Source: Ailanthus altissimus
Lineage: Eukaryota; Streptophyta; Magnoliopsida; Sapindales; Simaroubaceae
Direction of reading: 5' to 3'
NCBI GenBank assembly: GCA_946807835.1
Contig: OX327695.1
Coordinates: forward strand, 23,790,501-23,854,500
DNA: 64,000 bases
Shown here one piece after another: positions 44,761 through 56,089 of the stretch (the first letter of the stretch is position 1; each line of letters opens with the position of its first letter). Under the pieces are notes generated by a model, which had not been told where the DNA came from, did no database searches, and was given only the letters and a program-made list of their open reading frames with translations. The position numbers and the translations under genes are program-made.

Positions 44761-46740
44761 TATTAAAATTTAGTGATTTAAAATTAAAGTTGAGTTTGAT
44801 TTTGTGTTGAAGACCAATAAAGAGTCGACACGAGAATAAATATACGTTGGACATATGAGGAAGGGATGAAAATAGAGAGCCGAAAGTAAGGAGGGGTACA
44901 AAAGCACAAATAGGGACATGCCCAGGTGTGAGTGCCAGTGCATGATTACAATAGTGCTGCAGCGTTGGATGTATAGGGCCGCAGCACCCAGTTTCGGCGG
45001 CTTTCTATTTTAAGTCGACTTAATTAGTTTAAGTCAGTTTTAGACTCCCTAAGCATGTAAACTCTTATTCTATCTAGGTTTAGAGTTTTTGGGGAGGTAT
45101 TGAGACCCATATAAACTCTTGTAGCCCCTTAAAATAGACAAACATCGAAAATGTAAATATAAGAAAGAACAAAGAGTTAGGTAGGCACTAAAGTGCTGAG
45201 TACATGAGAGTGTAATTATAGGATCACTTAAGTATTACGACTAAGGTTAATACCAAAGGGTTATCAAATTGGTAAGCCTAGGCTAATTTCTTAATATGTG
45301 GTATCAGAGCCAAAGTTGAGATCTATACTAAATTGTAGAGCATAGGTTGCTGAGTCAGATTGCAGAGCATAAGCGGCAGAGCTAGATTGCAGAACATAGG
45401 TTACAAAGCTAGGATGCAGAGCATATGTTGTTTCAACCATGGTGACTTACAAGTATGAAGAAGTTCAATGGGCAAGATGATTATCTAAAAGAGAAAAATA
45501 TAATATTTTAGTGGTGAGTTTAGGGTTAGAGACAACCTTTGAAGAGAATCAAGCCACAACCATTGGTGAAAAAACCTGCATCATCAAAATCCAAGTTAGA
45601 TTAAAAAGTCGTTTAGATAAAAATTGAATAAAAAAAATTAGAGTTTAGTAGTGCAGTAGGATTGACTATAAGAGGACGGGCTAAAAATAGAGATGGAAGA
45701 AGAAAAGCAATGAAGATTGAAGGACATATCAAAGAAATGATTCGGTCGCAAGAAAGAAAGGCACTTAGTAAGAAATTATGTAAAGAGAAAGATCAAGATA
45801 AAAGAAAAATAAGGTGAAGATGCAATATTCTATGAGGATGATTGAAAAATTACAAAAAAAACCATGATAGCTTCTATAGAAACGTATACCTAGTAAGTGA
45901 CTACTTAATTCTAGGGTGTAATTTCTACACGAGTCATAAAAGATCTTCATTTACCAATTATAGATATATTAGGTATGATAAATACTAAAGGGTAAAGATA
46001 TGACTTTTGTAATAATGGGGATTAATAGTATAACATTAAGACTACATGGTGAAAAAGTGAGAAAGTTACTAGGTATGATAATAATTTTTGATCTTATAAA
46101 GAGTTTAGTATCCCTAGGAGTGCTAGATTGAGTGGAATATTCATTCAAGAAAAAATAAAGAATACTAAAGTGATGTTTAAAGGATTTATAAATGGTGAGA
46201 AGCACAATTGAGCCTATGTATTTAGAGAGAATGTTATAGTTAGTTTAACATGAGTTGCTAAGAAGATGCAGACCAAGGATAATATTAGATATTATATTAC
46301 CAGTGTGATAAGGGTCGAAAGAGAATGTATAGTGATAAGGTTATTGGTAGGGATATGATCTAGCCACATAGGTATTATAATAGTGTTTATGTAACATTAG
46401 AAATCACAATACGAATGATGCCCGAGAATAGATACATTTAGAATTTTTGGAGATCAAATTCACGAGCCTTAGAAGAGTTAAGTTTTGACATAAGACTTAA
46501 CTGAATTAATGATAAAGTAATTGACCATTGGTTGAGGAGGGGGTAAATCTTGAAAAACTTCTTGAAAGAGATTTTAAATCAATGAGAAAATTGTTAAAAT
46601 TTAGTGATTTAAATTAAAATTGAGTTTGATTTTAACTTGGAGACCAATTAAGTGTCAATATAAAAATAAGTACGCGTTTGACATATAAGGATAGGACAAA
46701 TATAGAGAGACATAAAAGCACAAACGGGAACATTTGTCTA
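44761..46740 (+). mobile_element. Truncated copia, 5' LTR, primer site, gag trace, partial 3' LTR
   Basis: The 5' LTR starts TATTAAAATTTAGTGATTT at 44761 and the second copy TGTTAAAATTTAGTG at 46592. The primer-binding site is TGGTATCAGAGC at 45299-45310, perfect. A gag start (MVTYKYEE at ~45439) follows, then decayed sequence. The 3' LTR is recognisable only to about 46740. The LTR is of the 34010/51133 family but its U3 island (44930-45000) uses CTGCAGCG-type words. Confidence 0.78.
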
Positions 46741-47110
46741 AAACTCAAAAAGCTATTAGACTAGTCAAAATATCTCAACTACTCCTAATATCATTAGGCA
46801 AGAATAATCTTTAATAGAATATCAAAACAAGCAAACTGAGGGTTTCTTGTTCATAACTAACAAATAACATAAGGTGAAGGTCCTCACCAGTTTGTATCGA
46901 CAATTCTTGGTTAAGACAATAAAGAACTACTAACACGAAGAATAAATCCACAATATCTAAAAAACTCGAGAATGGAAAATATTTTGCCCATGTCCCTTGG
47001 AAAGGCAGATATACATAGCACTAATGCTGCAATGCCTTAATTTTCAGACCTTCCGTATATCTTTGGACGTGGCATATAACCAACCAAGAAGTTTATAAAA
47101 GAGAGAGTGA
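46741..47110. other. Unassigned DNA after the truncated LTR
   Basis: No gene is seen. A faint CTAATGCTGCAATGCC at ~47020 recalls the word islands, so part may be further LTR remnant. Confidence 0.4.
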
Positions 47111-47459
47111 GGGGTTGAGCGCTTGCCTAGATTTTTTTAAATTAAAAAAGAAAAGGAAAAGAAAAGAAGAAGAATAAATAAGAACACTTAAAACCATTTT
47201 TTTAGGAGATGTTATTTTGGTCAATTTTGTAAACATTAAAATTTAAAAATACTAACTTAAGTATTGAAATATCCTTAAAATCATTTTTTTAGGGTTGAGC
47301 GTTTGTCTAGATTTTTTTAAATTAAAAAAGAAAAGGAAAAGGAAAAAAGAAGAAGAATAAATAAAAATACTTAAAACTATTTTTTTAGGAGATGTTATTT
47401 TGGTCAATTTTGTAAACATTAAAATTTAAAAATACTAATTTAAGTATTGAAATATCCTT
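47111..47459. repeat. Two-copy tandem duplication, period 180 bp
   Basis: GGGTTGAGCG at 47112 and 47292 starts two nearly identical units, each with a purine tract and TTGGTCAATTTTGTAAACAT and ending AAATATCCTT. A recent local duplication. Confidence 0.88.
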
Positions 47460-48006
47460 GCCGAATATTATTATAGGCACAATTTTACTTATAATTGTAA
47501 GTGCAAGGGAGTCCTTAAAAAGTGCAAAAGATACTTTAAAAAGTTTAGACTCACATAAAGAATTGTTTTCAAAAAAATTTATTTATAAATTGAGGTTTAG
47601 CCAGAACTAAGGTCAACAATTTTATATGGTGAATATTTATATTATAATTAATTCTATTTTTTTTATCAACTATCAATTCTACATTAATAAAAGTTAGATA
47701 AAAGATGAAAGGATTCCTGTCCCAATTGGTGAATGGTGATGATTATAACCTATCCATTTTTATTAGAATTTGATTCCAAAAATGGTGCTTGATTTGAAAC
47801 ATGCATCCCTTATTTCATTTTATTTCTGCTTTTCGAAGTAGTACTATTTTGAATTCTACTACTTAATTTGGAATTTTTAATTGTACTAAATAACGAATAG
47901 CTAATTTCATTTAGATGTCAAACTATGGTACTTCCGACTGTGCATGCAGCCGGAAGTGTAAGCTTTTAGATTTTATTAGTGGAGATTCAGTGGTTCAAAA
48001 TTATTT
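47460..48006. other. Intergenic, no gene seen
   Basis: Moderately complex A+T-rich DNA with no recognisable frame; a CCGGAAGT-type segment occurs twice in inverted form near 47930-47960. Confidence 0.45.
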
Positions 48007-48110
48007 GTACCCAAAACTTGCTTACTTACTGATAATCTAGGTACCCAAAACTTGCTTACTGATAATCTAGGTAAAGAAAACTTGCTTACTGATAATCTAG
48101 GTAAAGAAAT
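48007..48110. repeat. Short tandem repeat, 30-34-bp unit, three copies
   Basis: Units 48007-48040 (34 bp), 48041-48070 and 48071-48100 (30 bp each) share AAAACTTGCTTACT and GATAATCTAG; a partial fourth follows. Not CRISPR: there are no unique spacers. Confidence 0.9.
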
Positions 48111-48359
48111 AGATGGAAGGTAAATTTTATGTTCTACCCCTCATATGTTGTTAAAATATAAAATTGTTTGTTATATTACAAAATTATCAGAATTTTCCCT
48201 CTTGAATATGAAAATAAAATCAACAAATATATACTTATTTATTTTTAAAATTTTCATTAAAATAAAAACTATATAAACTGAAGATTATATATTATAATTT
48301 TAAATATAATATTTATTAGAATTAAATTAAATACTATAATTCTAATTCTTATTTTATTT
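48111..48359. other. A+T-rich spacer
   Basis: No gene or repeat was recognised before array A2 begins. Confidence 0.5.
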
Positions 48360-50325
48360 TTAATTACGTCAAATGATAGACTTTCAATTTCAATTAAGTG
48401 AAATATTATAATTTTAATTTTAATTTTATTTACGTTAAATATTATAATTTTAACTCTAATTTTAAATTCAATTTTAGTTATGTTAAATATTATAATTTCA
48501 ATTCAAATTTTGATTTCAATTATGTTAAATGTTATAATTTTAATTTTAATTACATTAAATGTTATAATTTCAATACCAATTTCAATTTTAATTACGTTAA
48601 ATAATTACAATTTCAATTTCAATTACGTTAAATATTATAATTCCAAATTCAATTATGTTAAATGTAATAATTTCAAGTTTAAATTTAATTTTAATTATGT
48701 TAAATGTTATAATTTTAGTTCTAATTTTAAATTTAATTTCCATTACGTTAAATATTATAATTCTAATTCTAATTTTAATTTTAATTACGCTAAATGTTAT
48801 AATTTTAATTACACTAAATGTTATAGTTCTAATTCTAATTTTAATTTTAATTTCAATTATATTAAATGTTATAATTCAAACCCTAATTTCAATTACGTTA
48901 AATGTTATAATTCTAATTTCAATTTAAATTACGTTAAATATTATAATTTTAATTTTAATTTTAAATTCATTTTAAATTATGTTAAATATTATAACTATAA
49001 TTCCAATTTTAATTTCATTTACGTTAAACGTTATAATTTCAATTTCAATTTCAATTTTAATTATGTTAAATGGTATAAATTCAATTTCAGTTTTAATTTT
49101 AATTTCAATTACATTAAATGTTATAATTTTAATTCTAATTTTAAATTTAATATTATTAAATGTTATAATTTCGACTATAGTTTTAAATTCAATTTTAATT
49201 ACGTTAAATGTTATAATTATAAAGATTTCAATTCAATTTTTAATTTAAATTACGTTAATGTTATAATTCTAATTCTAATTTTAATTTCATTAAATATTAT
49301 GATTCCAATTCTAATTTCAATTATATTAAATGATATCATTCAATTCTAATTTAAATTTTAATTACATTTAATGTTGTATTCCAAATTTTTTTAATTTTAA
49401 TTTTAATTACATTAAATGTTATAATTTCAATTTTTAATTACGTGAAATGTTATAATTTCAAATCAAATTTTGATTTCAATTACATTAAATATTGTAATTC
49501 TAATTTCAGTTTCATCTTCAATTACGTTAAATGTTACAATTTCAATTCTAATTTCAATTTTAAATAAGTTAAATTCCAAATTCAATTTCAATTACATTAA
49601 AGATTATAATTCCAAATCTAATTTCAAATTCAATTACGTTAAATGTTATAATTTCAATTTCATGCATTAAATGTTATAATTTCAATCCTAATTTTAATTT
49701 TAATTATATTAAACGTAATTACATTAAATGTTATAATTCCAAATCCAATTTTGATTTTAATTACGTAAAATATTTTAATTCAAATTTTAATTTTAATTTT
49801 AATTAAGTTAAATATTATAATTTTAAATCTAATTTTAATTTTAATTACATTAAATGTTATTATTGCAAATCTAATTTTGATTTCAATTACGTTAAAAGTT
49901 ATAATTCCAAATCCAATTTCGATTCTAATTTTGTTAAATGTTATAATTTCAAATCCAATTTCGATTTCAATAATGTTAAATGTTATAATTCTAATTTAAT
50001 TTTAATTTCAATCACCTAAAATATTGTAATTCTAAATTCAAATTTTATTTTAATTACGTAAAATATTTTTATTTTTATTTTAATTTTAATTACGTTAAAT
50101 ATTATAGTTTTAAATCTAATTTTAATTTTAATTATGTTAAATGTTATTATTCTAAATTCAATTACATTAAATGTTATAATTCCAAATTCAATTTTAATTT
50201 TAATTACGTTAAATGTTATAATTCCAATTCTAATTTTAATTACGTTAAATATTATAATTTTAAATCTAATTTCGATTATAATTACGTTAAATGTTATAAT
50301 TATAATTTTTATTTTAATTTTAAGT
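48360..50325 (+). repeat. A+T-rich minisatellite array A2
   Basis: Same core as A1 but on the + strand (AATTACGTTAAATGTTATAA), followed by 2-6 blocks of TTTAATT, TTCAATT or TCTAATT. The core's single CpG alternates among ACGT, ACAT and ATGT from unit to unit. The 289-codon open frame over 48480-49349 simply translates the repeat (Asn/Phe/Tyr-rich). Confidence 0.92.
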
Positions 50326-51132
50326 AGAATACAACATACATAAAGTTATGGATGTATATTTTTTTATTTAAGTACTTTTATATTAATCATGGTTATTTAG
50401 GACACCAGTAAAATATAATCCCTTTGTATTACATTGTATTTTTTTTGCAACTAAATGTAAAAATTCAATTGATGTATAAGTGGAGACATGCTCGCACATT
50501 TGTAAGTAAGAGGTGCAAAACGTGAAAGCACGCCCTATGTTAAGTGGGATACAACATATATAAAGTTGTGAATGTATTTATCTTTTTATTTAGATATTTT
50601 ATATTAAACATATTATTTAGGACACCTATAAAATATCATCCCTCTGTATTACGTTACATTTTTTGTGCAATTAAATGCAAACTCGTAATTTATATATAAG
50701 TGGGGACACTCTTGCACATTTGTGGGTAAGAGATTCAAAAAGTGAGAACATACTCTCCGTTAAATGGGATAGAACATATACAAAGATATGAATGTATTTT
50801 TTTATTTAGGTATTTTATATTAACCATGATTATTTAAGACACTTATAAAATATCATTCCCTTGTATTATGTTATATTTTTATGCAAATAAATGTAAACTC
50901 ACAATTTATGTATAAATTGGGACAGTCTCGCATATTTGTGGGTGAGGGATACAAAAAGTAGGAACACACTCTACAATAAATAGGATACAATATACATAAA
51001 GTTGTAGATATATATATTTTTTATTTAGATACTTTATATTAATAATAGTTTTTTAGAACAATCATAAAATATCATCCATTTGTATTATGTTATATCTTTT
51101 ATGCAGCTAAATATAAATTTGTAATTTATGTA
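50326..51132 (+). repeat. ~220-bp tandem repeat, first block
   Basis: Landmark GGGGACA...CGCACATTTGT recurs near 50481, 50701 and 50918 (spacing 220 and 217). Each unit also holds GATACAACATACATAAAG, TATTAACCATGGTTATTTAG and ATAAAATATCATCC. The block starts directly at the end of array A2 and is interrupted at 51133 by a solo LTR. Confidence 0.9.
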
Positions 51133-52038
51133 TGTTAAAAAAATTGGTAATTCAATAATTTTGTATGGGGCAAAAATTGTGAAGAATACCAAAAAAAGAG
51201 TTATTATGAAGTCAAGTACGCATTGAGTGTATAAGAGATGAACAAAACGAAAAAGCCAGAAAAATGTTACTATTCATACATATACACTGTTCATGACAAG
51301 CACTATTTATGAGCGATGTATACTATTCACTAAGGGTATTGTTCACAGTGGTTACTGTTCACGCAACACCTTATGGGGTATTTTCTATTTTGGCTCAATT
51401 GATTTCTTTAAGTGAAATTATGATTCCTACAAATAAGGACTCTTATTCCAACTAAATTTAGGAGTTTCTAATGGTATTTTACTCACTATATAAACCATTC
51501 TAACACACAATAAAAAATAAGAATCTAAAATTTTAAGATGTAAACCATAAGATAGAATAGATGAGCTAAGTAGGCACTAAGTGCGTGGTGCTCTAGCGTG
51601 TAACCTTTTGAGAGTATTTTCTTTTAGTTCTTGAGTAAACAACAAAAATACCGTAGATCCTTTTAGCTTAGATGCTTGGGTTTTTCTTGTATTTCTTATA
51701 TAAATCTCTTATGAGAAAATACTCTTGGGGGTCATAGTGATCAATGGTGGATACTTAGAAATCTCTATAAGAAATACTAGAATAATTTATGAGAGATTAT
51801 ATGAGTATTATGGGATTATTGATAATATAAAAATATACTTAATGATCTATATCAATAAAAGAAGCTGGATTGTGGATCCTCCGTACACATCTGCATTAAT
51901 GTGTTGATCGTATATGTTTTTACTTATGGCGTGAGTTATAGTTTTCGTTGTTTATAAAGTAAAAATGATATCAAGATTGTGGCTTAATTAATATCATAGG
52001 TGTGTCAAACTAAAGAGCATAGCTTGATATCCACAATA
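51133..52038 (+). mobile_element. Solo LTR (906 bp) in the 220-bp repeat
   Basis: Starts TGTTAAAAAAATTGGTAATT and ends GATATCCACAATA, aligned with the end GATATCCTTCAACA of the 35852 LTR. Perfect ATGTA duplications at 51128-51132 and 52039-52043. Its U3 island (~51270-51375) is built from CTGTTCAC/CTATTCAT words, upstream of CTATATAAACC at 51487. Confidence 0.9.
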
Positions 52039-52840
52039 ATGTATAAATGGGGACACCTGCACATATTTGTGGGTGAATAATGCAAAAAGTGGGAATATGC
52101 CCTATGTTAAGTAAGATACAACATACATAAAAATTGTAAATGTATTTATTTATTTTTATTTAGGCACTTTATATTAACTATGGTTATTTAGGACACTCAT
52201 AAAATATCATCCATTTATATTATATTATATTTTTTGTATAGCTAAATATAAACATATAATTTATGTTTAAATGGGAATACCCTCTCACATTTGTGGGTGA
52301 GATGTGCTAAAAGTGGAAACAAACTTTTAGTAGGATATAGCATATATAAAATTATGGATGTATTTTTTTTATTTAGGTACTTTTTATATTAACTATGGTT
52401 ATTTAGGATATTTATAAAATATTATCCTTTTGTATTATGTTATATTTTTATGCAACTAAATGCAAGTATGCACTTTATATATAAGTGATGACATCCTCTC
52501 ACATTTTAGATGAGAGGTACAAAAAGTGAAAACACGCTCTATGTGAGTGTGATACAACATAAATAAAATTATAAATGTATTTATTTTTTTATTTTAATAT
52601 TTTATATTAATCATAGTTATTTAGACATCTATAAAATATCATCTCCTTATAGTATGTTATATTTTTTATACAATTAAATGTAAACTTGTAATTTATGTAT
52701 AAGTGGGGACATTCTAGCATATTGTGGGTGAGAAGTGTAAAAATTAAAAACATGCTTTACACTAAGTGAAATATAACATACATAAAGTTGAGAATGTATT
52801 TTTTTTTTTAATTTAAGTACTTTATATTATCAGTATTTAT
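52039..52840 (+). repeat. ~220-bp tandem repeat, second block
   Basis: Continues the interrupted unit; landmarks near 52048, 52272, 52487 and 52703 (spacing 224, 215, 216). It runs into array A3. Confidence 0.9.
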
Positions 52841-54565
52841 CAATAATTTTAATTTCAATTACGTTAAATATTATAATTCTAAATTCAATTTCAATAATGT
52901 TAAATGTTATAATTTCAATTCTAATTTCAATTTCAATTACATTAAATGTTATAATTTCAATTTTAATTTTAATTACAGTAAATATTATAATTCTAAATCC
53001 AATTCAAAATTTAATTTAAATTACATTAATGTTATAATTTTAATTTTAATTGCATTAAATATTATATTTTAAATTCCATTTTAAATTTCAATTACATTAC
53101 ATATTATGATTCTAAATCCATTTTCAATTTCAATTACATTAAATATTATAATTTCAATTTTAATTACATTGAATGTTATAATTTCAATTCTAATTTTAAT
53201 TTTAATTACGTTAAATATTATAATTATAATTTTAATTTCAATTTAAATTATGTTAATTGTTAGAATTTCAATTATAATTTTAATTACATTAAATGTTATA
53301 ATTCTAAATCTAATTTTAATTTCAATTACGTTAAATATTATAATTTCAATTATAATTTTAATTTTAATTACGTTAAATGTATAATTTTAATTCTAATTCT
53401 AATTTTAATTATGTTAAATGTTATAATTTAAATTTTAATTTTAATTTCAATTACGTCAAATGTATAATTCTAATTCCAATTCTAATTTTAATTACATTAA
53501 ATGTTATAATTTCAATTCTAATTTCAATTTTATTTATGTTAAATGTTATAATTCAAAATCTAATTTAAAAAAAAATTACGTTAAATGTTATAATTCGAAA
53601 TCCAATTTCAATTTCAATTATGTTAAATATTATAATTCTAATTTCAATTATGTTAATGTTGTAATTCCAATTTCAATTTTAATTTCTTAAATCTTTTCAA
53701 TTTCGTTAAATGTTATAATTCAAATTCAAATTTAAACTTCAATTACTTAAATATTATAATTCCAATTGTAATTTTAAATTCAATTACATTAAATGTTATA
53801 ATTTTAATTTTAATTTTAATTTCAATTTTAATTATAGTTACATTAAATGTTAAAATTCCAAATTCAATAATGTTAAATGTTATAATTCAAAATTTATTTT
53901 AACTTCAATTATGTTAAATGTTGTAACTCTAATTTTTAATTTCAATTTTCATTACGTTAAATTTTAAATCCAATTTTAATTTCAATTACATTAAATAATA
54001 TATTTTCAATTTCAATTAGGTTGAATGTTATAATTTCAATTCTATTTTTAATTTCAATAAGGTTAAATGTTAAAATTTAAATTCTAATTTAAATTTAAAT
54101 TATGTTAAATATTATAATTTAAAATCTAATTTCAAATTCAGTGTAATTGAATGTTATAATTCGAAACTTAATTTTAAATTCAATTACGTTAAATGTTATA
54201 ATTCCAATTTCAATTTAAATTAAATTTTAATTATGCTAATTGCTATAATGCCAATTTTAATTTCAATTCCGTTAAATGTTATAATTCTAATTCTAATTTA
54301 AATTTTAATTACGTTAGTTATTATAATTTCAATTCCAATTTTAAATATGTTAAATATTATAATTTCAATTTTAATTTTAATTTTAATTTCAATTACATTA
54401 AATGATATAATTCTAATTTCACTTTCAATTTCAATTCCGTTAAATTCCAAATCAAGTTTCAATTTTAATTACGTCAAATGTTATAATTCTAATTTCAATT
54501 TCATTGTCAATTACGTTAAATATTATAATTCTAAATTCAATTCTAATTTCAATTGCATTAATATA
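52841..54565 (+). repeat. A+T-rich minisatellite array A3
   Basis: Same orientation and core as A2. It lies between + oriented 220-bp units on the left and inverted units on the right. Confidence 0.92.
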
Positions 54566-54980
54566 AAGGGGTGATATTTTATTGGTGTCCTGAATAACCA
54601 TAGTTAATATAAATTATAAAAAAAAAAATACATCCAAAACTTGTTGTATGTTATAACCCACTTAACATTGTATGTGTTCTCACTTTTTACACTTTTCACC
54701 AACAAAAGTTCTAGGATAACCTCACTTGTACATAATTTATAATTTAGCAGTTTTCATTAAAAAAAATGCTAAATAATATAAGACGATGATATTATATAGA
54801 TATTCTCAATAACCATGGTTAATATAAATTAAAAAAAAAATACATCCATAACTTGTTGTATGTTATATCCTATGTAACGTAGTACGTGTTCCTATTTTTT
54901 ACACCTTTCATTAACAAAAGTCTTAGGATATCCTTACTTATACATAATTTGCGAGTTGACAGTTATCTTTAAAAAAATAT
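54566..54980 (-). repeat. ~220-bp repeat, two units in inverted orientation
   Basis: AATAACCATAGTTAATATAA at 54593 and its variant at 54808 (spacing 215) are the reverse complement of the landmark in the 50326-52840 blocks. Each is followed by ACATCCA.AACTTGTTGTATG. Confidence 0.85.
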
Positions 54981-55264
54981 GATACATAATATTAAAGAGA
55001 ATGATTAGATAAAATTAATTAAGTTTGGGTAAGATAGAATTAAATAAGATTCGAGTAATATAGTAGTTTTTCAAAATTGGTGTAATATAAAATTATAATT
55101 GACATCATTTTAAGAGAAAAAAATTAAATACACAAATAATAGTTCGAAACAATTGTTAAATTTCTAAAAGATTTTTCTCCAAAATAATATATTAATAAAT
55201 ACAAATATTTAGCTCATTATTATATACATTACTTACTAATTAAGATTATTTATTTATACAAATA
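54981..55264. other. A+T-rich spacer, no gene seen
   Basis: No recognisable frame or repeat. Confidence 0.5.
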
Positions 55265-56089
55265 TTCAATTATTTATAAGTAGGGATATAGTCACACTTC
55301 AGTTGGTGAAACATGCAAATACTAGAAATATCATCTGAAGAAGTGAAAACATACATCAAACGGTCATTGCACACCCACAACTTAAAAAAAATACTAAATT
55401 ACGATAATATATTTACTTTCACCTATTAAGGCAAGTTATAATAGGGATATATGCACAATACAGTGGGTGAGAAGTTCTTAAACAAGGGATACCTTTCTAA
55501 CAACTGGAGATATATCTAAGGTCATGATTATACACAACAATTTGGTATATAACAGATAAAAGTAGATAAAAATATGTTGTTTGAACTCAAGACTGCAAGC
55601 CTGAACTTCAAAAAACAAGACAACTTTGGACAATATGATAATCTTCATTTTTTTAATATTCGACAATGAAGATATACTCGCACTTGAGTTGGTCATAAGT
55701 GCCAAAATAAAGAACATATTTAGTAAAGGTGGAGATATATATAAAGTGGTAATTACGCACCAAATATAAAGGATCCCAACAATAATGTATAATATCTTTA
55801 CATTCACCTATTTCAACAACACAATGTGGGGATATACTCATGCTAAAGTTTGTGACAAGTGTAAATATTAGGAATACATTTTCTATATGTGGGGACATAC
55901 ATAAAGTGATAATTATACACTCACAACTTGATGCATAACAGGTGAAAGTGGAGAAATAAAATTTTGTCATGGGAATTATAACACCAAACTTAAGGAATCC
56001 CAACAATAATGTGTAATATCTTTACTTTTGCGTATTCCAACAACAGAAAGTGGTGATATACTTATACGAGAGTGGGTGACAGGTGCAAA
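55265..56089 (+). repeat. Diverged 220-bp family with alternating 160/224-bp spacing
   Basis: The landmark GGGATATA..CGCAC..GTGGGTGA..GTGCAAATAC recurs at 55283, 55444, 55669, 55829 and 56053, giving spacings of 161, 225, 160 and 224. This is a two-unit higher-order repeat of about 385 bp present twice. The landmark corresponds to GGGGACATACTCGCACATTT of the 50326 block, so it is the same family. Confidence 0.82.

Noticed and set aside
48007..48110. CRISPR-like short repeats
   Set aside because: Units are contiguous with no unique spacers, and the genome is a plant's.
48480..49349. 289-codon open frame rich in Asn, Phe and Tyr in array A2 (with shorter ones in A1, A3 and A4)
   Set aside because: It translates the minisatellite itself; several frames are open at once and the peptide has the repeat's periodicity. 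No domain or promoter context.
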